From: Pseudomonas entomophila L48
GTDB taxonomy: Bacteria; Pseudomonadota; Gammaproteobacteria; Pseudomonadales; Pseudomonadaceae
Reading direction: 5' to 3'
Length of the DNA stretch: 64,000 nt
Assembly: GCF_000026105.1 (NCBI RefSeq)
Contig: NC_008027.1
Span: forward strand, 2,372,001-2,436,000
Part shown: in pieces, positions 46,455 to 54,325 of the stretch
How the letters are laid out: the number at the start of each line of letters is the position of its first letter
How positions within the stretch are numbered: the stretch's first letter is position 1
Position numbers and translations under genes: made by a program
Notes under the pieces: model-generated
Database searches by the model: none
Told to the model about the DNA's origin: nothing
Seen by the model: only the letters and a program-made list of their open reading frames with translations

Positions 46455-47659
46455 TGAACCGCTATCGCTATGAAGCCGCCGACGCCCAGGGGCGCCTGGT
46501 CAATGGCCTGCTGGAGGCCGACAGCCCGGCTGCGGTGATGGCCCAATTGCGTGCCCTGGGGCTGACCGCCCTGGCGGTGGAGCCCCAGGCCGTGGCCGGG
46601 CAGGGCGGTGGCCTGTTCAGCCCGAAGCTGTCCGATGGCGACCTGGCCTGGGCAACCCGCCAACTGGCCAGCCTGCTGGCCGCCGGGCTGCCGCTGGAAG
46701 CGGCGCTGGGGGCGACCTTGGAGCAGGCCGAGCGCAAGCACATCGCCCAGGTGCTGGGCGCCGTGCGCGCGGATGTGCGCAGTGGCATGCGCCTGGCCGA
46801 CGCGTTGGCCGAACGGCCACGGGATTTCCCGGATATCTACCGCGCCCTGGTGGCGGCGGGCGAGGAGTCCGGCGACCTGGCGCGGGTGATGGAGCGCTTG
46901 GCCGATTACATCGAGGAGCGCAACACCCTGCGCGGCAAGATCATGACCGCGTTCATCTATCCCGGGGTGGTCGGGCTGGTGTCGGTGGGGATCGTCATCT
47001 TCCTGCTCAGCTACGTGGTGCCCCAGGTGGTCAGCGCCTTCACCCAGGCACGCCAGGACTTGCCCGGGCTGACCCTGGCCATGCTCGCGGCCAGCGACTT
47101 CGTGCGGGCCTGGGGCGCGCTGTGCTTCGCCTTGCTGGCTGGAGCGTTCTGGGGCTGGCGCGTCTATTTGAAGGCGCCAGGGCCGCGGTTGGCCTGGCAC
47201 AGGCGAGTGTTGAGGCTGCCACTGATCGGGCGCTTCGTGCTCGGCCTGAACACGGCGCGCTTCGCCTCGACCCTGGCGATCCTGGGCAGCGCCGGGGTGC
47301 CCTTGCTGCGTGCCTTGGAGGCGGCGCGCCAGACCTTGGGCAACGACTGCCTCGACCAGTGTGTCAGCGAGGCCACGGCGCGGGTGCGCGAGGGCGTGGG
47401 CCTGGCAACGGCGCTGGCGGTCGGCAAGGTGTTCCCGCCGTTGCTGATCCATTTGATTGCCAGCGGCGAGAAGACCGGCGACCTGCCGCCGATGCTCGAC
47501 CGGGCGGCCGACAGCCTGGCCAAGGATATCGAACGGCGGGCGATGGGCATGACGGCCTTACTCGAGCCATTGATGATCGTGGTGATGGGCGCCGTGGTGC
47601 TGTTGATCGTGATGGCGGTGCTGATGCCGATCATCGAGATCAACCAGTTGGTGCAATGA
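46454..47659 (+). CDS. gspF: Type II secretion platform protein GspF
   Basis: 401 residues with two GspF domains, each ending in membrane helices: LASLLAAGLPLEAALGATLEQAERKH and VAAGEESGDLARVMERLADYIEERNTLRGKI in the first half, ATLAILGSAGVPLLRALEAARQTLGNDCL and IASGEKTGDLPPMLDRAADSLAKDIERR in the second. It shares one base with the gspE stop (TGATG). Last gene of the plus-strand T2SS run; it converges on a GlxA-type regulator. Confidence 0.94.
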   Translation: MNRYRYEAADAQGRLVNGLLEADSPAAVMAQLRALGLTALAVEPQAVAGQGGGLFSPKLSDGDLAWATRQLASLLAAGLPLEAALGATLEQAERKHIAQVLGAVRADVRSGMRLADALAERPRDFPDIYRALVAAGEESGDLARVMERLADYIEERNTLRGKIMTAFIYPGVVGLVSVGIVIFLLSYVVPQVVSAFTQARQDLPGLTLAMLAASDFVRAWGALCFALLAGAFWGWRVYLKAPGPRLAWHRRVLRLPLIGRFVLGLNTARFASTLAILGSAGVPLLRALEAARQTLGNDCLDQCVSEATARVREGVGLATALAVGKVFPPLLIHLIASGEKTGDLPPMLDRAADSLAKDIERRAMGMTALLEPLMIVVMGAVVLLIVMAVLMPIIEINQLVQ

Positions 47660-47668
47660 CGCCCTGGG

Positions 47669-48676
47669 TTACTCGCCGAGGCGTTGCTCGCGCGAGGGCG
47701 GGTAACCGAAGTAGGCGGCGTAGCACTTGCTGAAGTGCGACACCGAGACGAACCCGCAGGCCACCGCGACCTCCATCACCGACAGGTCCGAATACTGCAG
47801 CAGGCGCCGGCTCTTGGTGATGCGCAGCTCCATGTAGTAGCGCCGCGGCGAGGTGCCGAGCTGGGCCTGGAACAGGCGGTCGATCTGCCGCCGCGAGCGG
47901 CCGGAGTAGGCGGCCAGCTGGTCCAGGCTCAGGGTTTCCTCGAGGTTGTTTTCCATCAGCTCGACGATGGTGCGCAGGTGCAGGCTCATGGATTTCTTTG
48001 CCCCGGGGCCGACCTGGCGATAGCGCGCGCCGGAGAACGACAGGATCTCCTCGACACCTTCGGCCAGGGCATCGCCGTGCAGGCGGCGGACCAGGCCGAG
48101 CATCAGCTCCATGGCGCCGTTGGGGCTGGCGGCGGTGAGGCGGTCGCGGTCGAGGGTGAAGCTGGCCGGGGTGATGCGGGTTTGCGGGCTGCATTCGGCC
48201 AGGCTGGCGCGCTGCTCGGGGTGCACGCTGCAGCCATAGTCGTCGAGCACCCCGGCGCGGCCAAGGAACCAGGCGCCGTTCCACAGCCCGCCCAGGGTCA
48301 AGCCGTGACCGGCGCAGTCGGCCAGCAGGCGGTCGAGTTCGGGGTATTTGAGCGGCGTGCGCAGGCCGCCGCAGATCACCAGCAGGTCGAAGTCGTGCAG
48401 GGTATTTGGTAGGAGGGGAGTGGCGACCAGTTCCAGGCCCAGGTCGCTGAGTACCCGGTCGCCGCCCAGCGACAGCGGGGTGAAGGCGAAGCGCTCGGCG
48501 CGCAGCAGGTTGGCGGTGACCAGCACGTCCATGGCCACGGTGAAGCTGGCCATGGAGAAGTGTTCGAGCAGCACGAAGGCGACCTGGTAGGGGCGTTCGG
48601 CGCTGCCGTCGGTGGGCTTGAGGCGCAGCATGTTGCTGGTGCTGGTCTTCTTGCTGAACTGGCGTGGCGTGGGCAC
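47669..48676 (-). CDS. GlxA/AraC-family transcriptional regulator
   Basis: 335 residues. The N-terminal DJ-1/PfpI-like domain (YQVAFVLLEHFSMASFTVAMDVLVTANLL; LLVICGGLRTP; GLWNGAWFLGRAGVLDD) precedes a C-terminal AraC helix-turn-helix (LDQLAAYSGRSRRQIDRLFQAQLGTSPRRYYMELR; MEVAVACGFVSVSHFSKCYAAYFGYPPSREQR). This is the GlxA/CdhR/ArgR class, which usually controls amine or amino-acid catabolism. GGAG lies six bases before GTG 48676; the ATG at 48631 has no ribosome site. Confidence 0.88.
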   Translation of the reverse strand: MPTPRQFSKKTSTSNMLRLKPTDGSAERPYQVAFVLLEHFSMASFTVAMDVLVTANLLRAERFAFTPLSLGGDRVLSDLGLELVATPLLPNTLHDFDLLVICGGLRTPLKYPELDRLLADCAGHGLTLGGLWNGAWFLGRAGVLDDYGCSVHPEQRASLAECSPQTRITPASFTLDRDRLTAASPNGAMELMLGLVRRLHGDALAEGVEEILSFSGARYRQVGPGAKKSMSLHLRTIVELMENNLEETLSLDQLAAYSGRSRRQIDRLFQAQLGTSPRRYYMELRITKSRRLLQYSDLSVMEVAVACGFVSVSHFSKCYAAYFGYPPSREQRLGE

Positions 48677-48794
48677 TGCGGACTCCGCTTCCTGGCTGGC
48701 GGGGATGAGTGTGCGTCGCGGCGGGGGGAAAGACAACCGGGTGAGTGCGCGTTGGGCTATGCTGGGCGCCCACCTACCCTGGACCTCGATCACG

Positions 48795-49256
48795 ATGAAA
48801 TATGCCGCCGCCCTGTTGCTCAGCCTGCTTCCGCTGCTGGCCCAGGCCTTGGAGCCTGGCGACAGGCTCGCGCCCTGGACCTTGCTCGACCAGTACGATC
48901 AGCCCTACAGCCTGTCGGCCGACACCCGCATCCTGCTGGTGGCCCAGGACATGGAGGGCGCCAAGCTGGTCAAGGCGGCGCTGGAGGGGCAGCCCAAGGG
49001 TTACCTGGAGTCGCGCGGCGCGGTGTTCGTCGCCGACATCCAGCGCATGCCGGCGCTGGTCAGCAAGCTGTTCGCCATACCGGCGATGCGTGACTACAGC
49101 TACCGGGTGATGCTGGATCGCGAAGGACGGGTCGCCAGCCGTTATGCGGCGGCTGATGGCAAGGTGCAGTGGCTGACGTTGGATAACGGTGTGCTGGTGA
49201 AGCGCCAAGCGTTTTCCGATGCCCCGGCACTCAAGGCGGCCCTGGAGCACCTGTAG
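48795..49256 (+). CDS. Periplasmic redoxin-fold protein without active cysteines
   Basis: 153 residues. Signal peptide MKYAAALLLSLLPLLAQA, then LEPGDRLAPWTLLDQYDQPYSLSADTRILLVAQD, a thioredoxin/AhpC-TSA-like beginning, with VMLDREGRVASRYAAADGKVQWL near the end. There is no cysteine at all, so it cannot be a thiol reductase. The role is unknown. Its stop codon lies inside a REP palindrome. Confidence 0.78.
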   Translation: MKYAAALLLSLLPLLAQALEPGDRLAPWTLLDQYDQPYSLSADTRILLVAQDMEGAKLVKAALEGQPKGYLESRGAVFVADIQRMPALVSKLFAIPAMRDYSYRVMLDREGRVASRYAAADGKVQWLTLDNGVLVKRQAFSDAPALKAALEHL

Positions 49257-49337
49257 GAGCCGGCCTTGCCGGCGAACACCGGCAAAGCCGGTGCCATCCA
49301 CCGTGTCGCCTGGTTCGCCGGCAAGGCCGGCTCCTAC
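49253..49337. repeat. REP inverted pair, CCGGC family, overlapping a stop codon
   Basis: Two perfect 25-base arms (GTAGGAGCCGGCCTTGCCGG... and complement) 35 bp apart. The first three bases of the left arm overlap the TAG of the preceding gene. The space between holds a third, shorter palindrome (CACCGGC-AAA-GCCGGTG). Confidence 0.92.
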
Positions 49338-49380
49338 AGGGTATGTAAACGACCACGTGCCGCGCTCCTACAGGCCGTTT

Positions 49381-50130
49381 TCAACTGAAGGCTTGCTTCA
49401 GCAGTCTGGGCAATATTTCTCCTGCCTTGCCGGGCAGGGTGACCTCACGCGGATGGCTGGCCACCACCGGCTGCGGATTGACATGCACCACGGTCGCGCC
49501 GGCCTGCAACGCTATCCGTGGTATTAACGCCGCAGGTTGCACCACGCCCGAGGTGCCTACCGACAGCAGCAGGTCGCAGTCTTCGGCAGCGGCAAAGGCC
49601 TGGTCCAAGGTGTGTTCGGGCAACTGCTCGCCAAACCAGACCACGCCGGGCCGCAGGTAGCCGCCACAGGTTTTGCAGCGCGGCGGTTCGATACGCCGGC
49701 CACGGGCGGCGCCTTCGGCCAGGGGAAGCGCGCTGTCGACCGGTTGGGCGCAGCTGAAACAGCGAAAGGCATCCAATCGTCCGTGTAAGTGCAGCACTTC
49801 GCGGCTACCCGCGCGCTCATGCAGGTCATCGACGTTCTGCGTTACCAAAGTGATCCTCGGCAGTTTGGCCTGCAAGGCAGCGATGGCCTGGTGCGCAGGG
49901 TTGGGACGTGCCTGATTGATGCCCGCACGGCGCATCTCGTACCAGCCCCAGACCAGTGCCGGGTCTGCGGCAAAACCGTCGGCGCTGGCCAGTTGCACAG
50001 GGTCGAAGCGTTCCCACAGTCCATGGAGCTTGTCGCGAAAGGTGGCGATACCGCTTTCGGCCGACACACCGGCACCGGTGAACACCACCAGGTGGCGGGC
50101 CTGGGCAAGCAGTCCGGGGTCGAAGGGCAT
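49381..50130 (-). CDS. cobB: NAD-dependent protein deacylase, Sir2/CobB family
   Basis: 249 residues, class III sirtuin. The NAD site is FTGAGVSAESGIATFRD, TQNVDDLHERAGS follows, and the catalytic histidine is in HLHGRLDAFRC. The zinc site is CFSC ... CKTC, then VVWFGEQLP and SVGTSGVVQPAAL. The YEMRR pair (Tyr-x-x-Arg) marks the subgroup that can remove succinyl/malonyl groups as well as acetyl. The ribosome site before the ATG (CGCC) is weak. Confidence 0.9.
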   Translation of the reverse strand: MPFDPGLLAQARHLVVFTGAGVSAESGIATFRDKLHGLWERFDPVQLASADGFAADPALVWGWYEMRRAGINQARPNPAHQAIAALQAKLPRITLVTQNVDDLHERAGSREVLHLHGRLDAFRCFSCAQPVDSALPLAEGAARGRRIEPPRCKTCGGYLRPGVVWFGEQLPEHTLDQAFAAAEDCDLLLSVGTSGVVQPAALIPRIALQAGATVVHVNPQPVVASHPREVTLPGKAGEILPRLLKQAFS

Positions 50131-50260
50131 GGCGGATCTCCAGGGGCAGGGCGGTCACTGTGCCTGCGGGTCGGCAGGCGAACAAGGTGAATCGACGCTT
50201 GACCTCGACTTAACCCGAGGTTCGATACTCGGCCGCTCTTTCCATCGACGGAGCGATACC

Positions 50261-50680
50261 ATGACTCAGCCACATGCCTTTCACCTGTCCAACCCGGAAG
50301 GCCTCTACGACCCGAGCGCCAACGCCTATTCCCACGTCGCCGAGGTGCGCGCCGGCAGCCGCTTGCTGTATATCGCCGGGCAGGGCGGGGAAGATGATCG
50401 GGGCGAGCTGTCGGCGCATTTCGACGAGCAGGCCCGGCAGGCCCTGGCCAACCTGAAGACTGCCCTGGCATCCAAGGGTGCGAGCCTGGCCGATGTGTTC
50501 AAGCTGACGTTGCTGGTGGTCGACCATTCTGAGGAACGCCTGCGCCAGTGGGTGGCCGAGGCCGAGCGGGCCTGGGGCGGGCGGATGGCACCGACCTGCA
50601 CCTTGATCCCGGTACCGCGCCTGGCGCTGGACGGCATGCTGGTGGAAGTCGATGCGGTGGCGGCGCTACCCGCGCAGTAG
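50261..50680 (+). CDS. RidA/YjgF/Rid family protein
   Basis: 139 residues: LSNPEGLYDPSANAYSHVAEVRAGSRLLYIAGQGGED, ALANLKTALASKGASLADVFKLTLLVVDH, APTCTLIPVPRLALDGMLVEVDAVAAL. Family architecture is complete, but the arginine usually seen in RidA proper (R-S-x-V/T...) is not in the standard context, so it may belong to a Rid subfamily with another role than enamine hydrolysis. ACGGAG precedes the ATG. Confidence 0.85.
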   Translation: MTQPHAFHLSNPEGLYDPSANAYSHVAEVRAGSRLLYIAGQGGEDDRGELSAHFDEQARQALANLKTALASKGASLADVFKLTLLVVDHSEERLRQWVAEAERAWGGRMAPTCTLIPVPRLALDGMLVEVDAVAALPAQ

Positions 50681-50692
50681 CACCGACACGGA

Positions 50693-50815
50693 CCCTGTGG
50701 GAGCGGCCTTGCGTCGCGAAAGGGCCGCGCAGCGGCCCCCAGCGTTTCAGCAAAAAGCAAAGATCGCCGGGGCCGCTTTGCGGCCCTTTCGCGACGCAAG
50801 GCCGCTCCCACAGGG
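50693..50815. repeat. Large near-perfect palindrome pair, GGCCGC family
   Basis: Arms of about 46 bases, CCCTGTGGGAGCGGCCTTGC... on the left and its complement ...GCCGCTCCCACAGGG on the right, 29 bp apart. Each arm itself contains the GGGCCGC...GCGGCCC hairpin. It lies between ridA-like and the GGDEF gene; the following 170 bp are AT-rich and probably hold the promoter. Confidence 0.9.
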
Positions 50816-50984
50816 ACGGTTGGAAACCCCGATCATTCTGGCTATTCGATACGTCAGAATGGAACTCGATCGAATATCTGATTCTGATGAATGCCATCAT
50901 TTGAATGGCATTTTTGCCTGCCATCCCCTCGGCGAACACATACAATCTCTCCTCACCAACGATCACCCACAGGCCCTCCGATCC

Positions 50985-52511
50985 ATGGCGTTCGACGCTT
51001 CCACCTTGCTGACCCTGTCCATCGCCCTCGCGGCGGCGGCGGCGCTGTACCTGATGATCGAGTGGCGTAGCGTGCGTGAACCTTCACTGCTGTGCTGGAG
51101 CATCGGTTTCGCCACCATCAGCATCGGTTCCTCGCTGGCCTTGCTGCGTGGCAGCGGCTACCTGTTCATCGGCATCTGGTTCGCCAACGGCCTGCTGGTC
51201 GGCGCCCACTGGCTGTTCCTGCTCGGGGTTTCGCGTTTTACCGAGACGCGCCTGTCACGGGCCTGGTACCTGGCGCTGGTCGCCTGGTCGGCGTTGCTCC
51301 TGCTGCCGCAATGGCCGACCTGGTCCAAGACCTTCCTGGTGCTCAACTCGCTGCTGGTCGCCCTGTTCACCCTGCGTGCCAGCGTGCTGCTGCGCCCCCA
51401 TGGCCAGTCGTGGAGCGTGGGGGCGGCGCAGTTGCGCTACGTGTTGTTGCTGCATGGCCTGTTCTACCTGGCCAAGACCTTGCCTGCCCTGGTGCCGGGC
51501 ACACTGATCGACCTGACGGCCTTCCGCGGGCTGATCATCCAGGTGTCGCTGGTGGAAGGCACCATGGCGATCATGCTGATTGCCCTGTCGATGACCGGCA
51601 CCGTGCGCTATCGCCGCGAGGAGCGTATCGAGCGCCTGGCCGCGCGCGACCCGCTCACTGCGTTGTACAACCGCCGCGCACTGGAAGTGCGTGCGGCAAA
51701 TCTTTTCAAGGGCGTCTCGCCAACCAGCCCAGGTGCGTTGCTGCTGATCGACATCGACCACTTCAAACAGGTCAACGACCTGCATGGCCATGCCGCTGGC
51801 GACCGCTTGCTGGTGGCCTTGAGCGACTTGATCAGGGCCGTGCTGCCGGAGCGTTCGATCGCAGCCCGGCTGGGGGGCGACGAGTTCGTCATCTTGCTGG
51901 GCGGTGCATCGGCCGAGCATATCGAGGCGCTGGGCAGTCGCCTGCGCGAGCAGTTCCAGCAGCTCGCCGCCCAGGCGTTCGCCACGCCCGAGGCGGTGAC
52001 CCTGAGCATCGGCGCCCACCTGTTCGATCAACCACCTGCCAGCCTGGCCGCGCTGATCGAGCAGGGCGACGTACTGCTGTACGCCTCCAAGCGCGCCGGG
52101 CGCAACAGCCTGCAGATGCTCGACCGGGCATCCTCCAGGGCTGACCTACTTGTTGTTGATGCACTGCGACTGCACTGCGTAGCGCACGGTGCGCAGGGTG
52201 CCCTGGCTGTCCTCGAAGGTCATCAGCTTCGGCACCACCTCGCAAGTGCGCGGGTCGCCCGATTGGCGCACGAAGCGGGCGACATCCAGCTTCATGCCAT
52301 AGCGGTAGTCGACGATCTCGGGCATCGGCTTGTCGCGTTTCGCCGCGTAGGCCGCCACGGCCTGCTGGTGGTCGGCGAACAGCTGCTCGTTGCGCTGCTC
52401 GGAAAAGCCCGTGGCCTGGGCCGAGAGGGAAAGCGCCAGCAGCGCGGCGCAGAGGATCAGACGTTGCATGGGGTGCCTCCGAAGGGTTCGTGGTTTCGGA
52501 GTTCACCCTAA
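50985..52511 (+). CDS. Membrane diguanylate cyclase (GGDEF) with an unusual C-terminal extension
   Basis: 508 residues as read. Six or so membrane helices (ASTLLTLSIALAAAAALYLMIEW to VEGTMAIMLIALSMTG) are followed by a GGDEF domain (ARLGGDEFVILL, GGDEF at 297-301) with no RxxD inhibitory site. The domain normally ends near LLYASKRAGRNSLQMLDRA. The frame then continues about 120 residues straight through the antisense DUF2790 gene before a stop. The tail is not protein-like (it is the antisense of another gene), so the natural stop seems to have been lost or shifted by one base near 52136. Confidence 0.85.
   Translation: MAFDASTLLTLSIALAAAAALYLMIEWRSVREPSLLCWSIGFATISIGSSLALLRGSGYLFIGIWFANGLLVGAHWLFLLGVSRFTETRLSRAWYLALVAWSALLLLPQWPTWSKTFLVLNSLLVALFTLRASVLLRPHGQSWSVGAAQLRYVLLLHGLFYLAKTLPALVPGTLIDLTAFRGLIIQVSLVEGTMAIMLIALSMTGTVRYRREERIERLAARDPLTALYNRRALEVRAANLFKGVSPTSPGALLLIDIDHFKQVNDLHGHAAGDRLLVALSDLIRAVLPERSIAARLGGDEFVILLGGASAEHIEALGSRLREQFQQLAAQAFATPEAVTLSIGAHLFDQPPASLAALIEQGDVLLYASKRAGRNSLQMLDRASSRADLLVVDALRLHCVAHGAQGALAVLEGHQLRHHLASARVARLAHEAGDIQLHAIAVVDDLGHRLVAFRRVGRHGLLVVGEQLLVALLGKARGLGREGKRQQRGAEDQTLHGVPPKGSWFRSSP
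52146..52469 (-). CDS. DUF2790 small periplasmic protein
   Basis: 107 residues. Signal MQRLILCAALLALSLSAQA, then FADHQQAVAAYAAKRDKPMPEIVDYRYGMKLDVARFV and CEVVPKLMTFEDSQGTLRTVRYAVQSQCINN, the DUF2790 core with two cysteines that may form a disulphide. Common in Pseudomonas in multiple copies; function unknown. CGGAGG precedes the ATG. It lies entirely inside the 3' extension of the opposing GGDEF frame. Confidence 0.88.
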   Translation of the reverse strand: MQRLILCAALLALSLSAQATGFSEQRNEQLFADHQQAVAAYAAKRDKPMPEIVDYRYGMKLDVARFVRQSGDPRTCEVVPKLMTFEDSQGTLRTVRYAVQSQCINNK

Positions 52512-52749
52512 TGAGCGTCGGCCAACAGCGGCATGACGCTCGGGTTACAGATCTGCAAGGGTCGCCGTGCCCGCCGTGTTCACCCCTTGAATGACGCGAT
52601 TGTAATCCGCCCATCACCTTCCCGTTATCCGCCGGCGGCGAGCATCAGCCTCGGCCGAAGGGGCTGGGTGCGCCTGCATCTGGCCAAGCCAGGGACGCTC
52701 CAGCGCCAAGGGCCGACAACAAGAACAGCCGCAATCGAAGGAGCATCGG

Positions 52750-54093
52750 ATGACAAACAGTCCCACACTTTCCCTGGCCGCGCTGCTGGCGTTGGCGGGT
52801 GTCGGCCCGGCCGCCTGGGCCGCCGAGGAACAGCAGGAAGGGTTCATCGAGGGCAGCCGCCTGAGCGTGCTCAACCGCAACTATTACTTCAACCGTGACC
52901 ACCGCGACGGGCCGGCCCCCACCTACAACCGTGGCAAGGAGAGTGACAACGGCTACTCCGAAGCCTGGGCCCACGCCATCATCACCCGCTTCGAGTCCGG
53001 CTTCACCCAGGGCACCGTGGGTGTCGGCGTGGATGCCTTCGCCATGCTCGGGCTCAAGCTCGACACCGGCGGTGGGCGCAACGGCGGGCGCAGCTCGTTC
53101 GATGTGCTGCCGGTGGACAGCGACGGCCAGGCCCGCGACGAATACAGCAAGGTGGGTGGCGCGGCCAAGGTGCGCCTGTTCGACACTGTGCTGCGGGTGG
53201 GCGATGTGTTCCCGGTCAACCCGGTGGTGGCCGCCGGTGACTCGCGCCTGCTGCCGGAAAGCTTTCGCGGCGTCACCCTGGAGAACACCAGCCTGCAGGG
53301 CCTGACGCTGCAAGCCGGGCGCCTGCATGCCATGAGCCAGCCGGTGTCCAGCGACCTGCGCGACAACTTCGTGACCTTCTACGGCGGCCCGGTGGATTCG
53401 CCGTGGATCGCCTACGGCGGCGGCGACTACGCGATCAACGAAAACGTCAGCGTGAGCCTGTTCGGCAGCCGCCTGAAGGACGTGTGGAACCAGTACTACG
53501 CCGGCACCAGCGTGACCTGGCCGTTATCGGACGACCTGGCGCTGATCGGCGGCTTCAACTTCTACAACGCCAGGGACGAAGGGCGTCAGCGCCTGGGGCA
53601 GTTCGACAACGACATCTGGAGCGCCAAGCTCGGTGTGCGCTACGGCGCCCACACCCTGGCGCTCACGCACCAGCGCAACAATGGCGACAACGACTTCGAC
53701 TACCTGCGCCAGTCCGACTCGATCTTCCTCGACAACTCCATCCAGTACAGCGACTTCAACTCGCCGAAGGAGCGGTCGTGGATGCTGCGCTACGACCTGA
53801 ACATGGCTGCTTACGGCGTGCCGGGGCTGTCGTTCATGACCCGTTACGGCCGCGGCAGCGACGCCGACTACAGCCATGCCAACGCCTACTACATGCGCCG
53901 CGACGACAACGGCGACCCGCTCACCGACCAGAAGCGCTGGGAGCGCGACATCGAGGTCAAGTACGTGGTGCAGACCGGCGCAGCCAAGGACCTGTCGTTG
54001 CGCGTGCGCCAGGCCACGACCCGGGCCACGGCCTTCGAGTCGGACCTGGACGAGGTGCGGGTGATCGTCGAGTACCCGCTGTCGATTCTCTGA
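52750..54093 (+). CDS. OprD-family outer-membrane porin
   Basis: 447 residues. Signal peptide ends AAWA|AEEQQEGFIEGS. SRLSVLNRNYYFNRDHRDG, NGYSEAWAHAIITRFESGFTQGTVGVGVDAF and LKLDTGGGRNGGRSSFDVLPVD are diagnostic for OprD/OccD-OccK porins. The C-terminal strand is VRVIVEYPLSIL. These channels pass amino acids, aromatic acids or other small nutrients; the specific substrate cannot be read. Monocistronic with its own terminator. The 280-bp gap before it holds nothing I can name. Confidence 0.92.
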   Translation: MTNSPTLSLAALLALAGVGPAAWAAEEQQEGFIEGSRLSVLNRNYYFNRDHRDGPAPTYNRGKESDNGYSEAWAHAIITRFESGFTQGTVGVGVDAFAMLGLKLDTGGGRNGGRSSFDVLPVDSDGQARDEYSKVGGAAKVRLFDTVLRVGDVFPVNPVVAAGDSRLLPESFRGVTLENTSLQGLTLQAGRLHAMSQPVSSDLRDNFVTFYGGPVDSPWIAYGGGDYAINENVSVSLFGSRLKDVWNQYYAGTSVTWPLSDDLALIGGFNFYNARDEGRQRLGQFDNDIWSAKLGVRYGAHTLALTHQRNNGDNDFDYLRQSDSIFLDNSIQYSDFNSPKERSWMLRYDLNMAAYGVPGLSFMTRYGRGSDADYSHANAYYMRRDDNGDPLTDQKRWERDIEVKYVVQTGAAKDLSLRVRQATTRATAFESDLDEVRVIVEYPLSIL

Positions 54094-54154
54094 TCACACC
54101 CAGGATTCACCTTGAGAAGCCCACGTGCTCCTTTGGTTGAAGGTGAATGTTTTG

Positions 54155-54179
54155 GCGCCTCTTGCGAGGCGCTTTTTTT
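54155..54179 (+). terminator. Rho-independent terminator of the OprD porin gene
   Basis: GCGCCTC, loop TTGC, GAGGCGC, seven T. The T run leads straight into the composite repeat. Confidence 0.92.
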
Positions 54180-54190
54180 ATGGACTTGAA

Positions 54191-54325
54191 GGGAGAATTG
54201 CAGCGACCATGAAACCGAGCGCCGCCCGCGCGGCGCATCGCGGCTAAAGCCGCTCCTACAAACATGTTGCGCTGCGCCTGTAGGAGCGGATTCATCCGCG
54301 ATGCGCCGCGCGCGGCGCTCGACCT
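54191..54325. repeat. Composite palindromic element, third copy
   Basis: Left flank GGGAGAATTGCAGCGACCAT, then GAAACCGAGCGCCGC, the inner pair GGCTAAAGCCGCTCCTACA / TAGGAGCGGATTCATCC, and right arm GCGCGGCGCTCGA. The right end touches the stop codon of the YncE-like gene (54325-54327). Confidence 0.85.
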
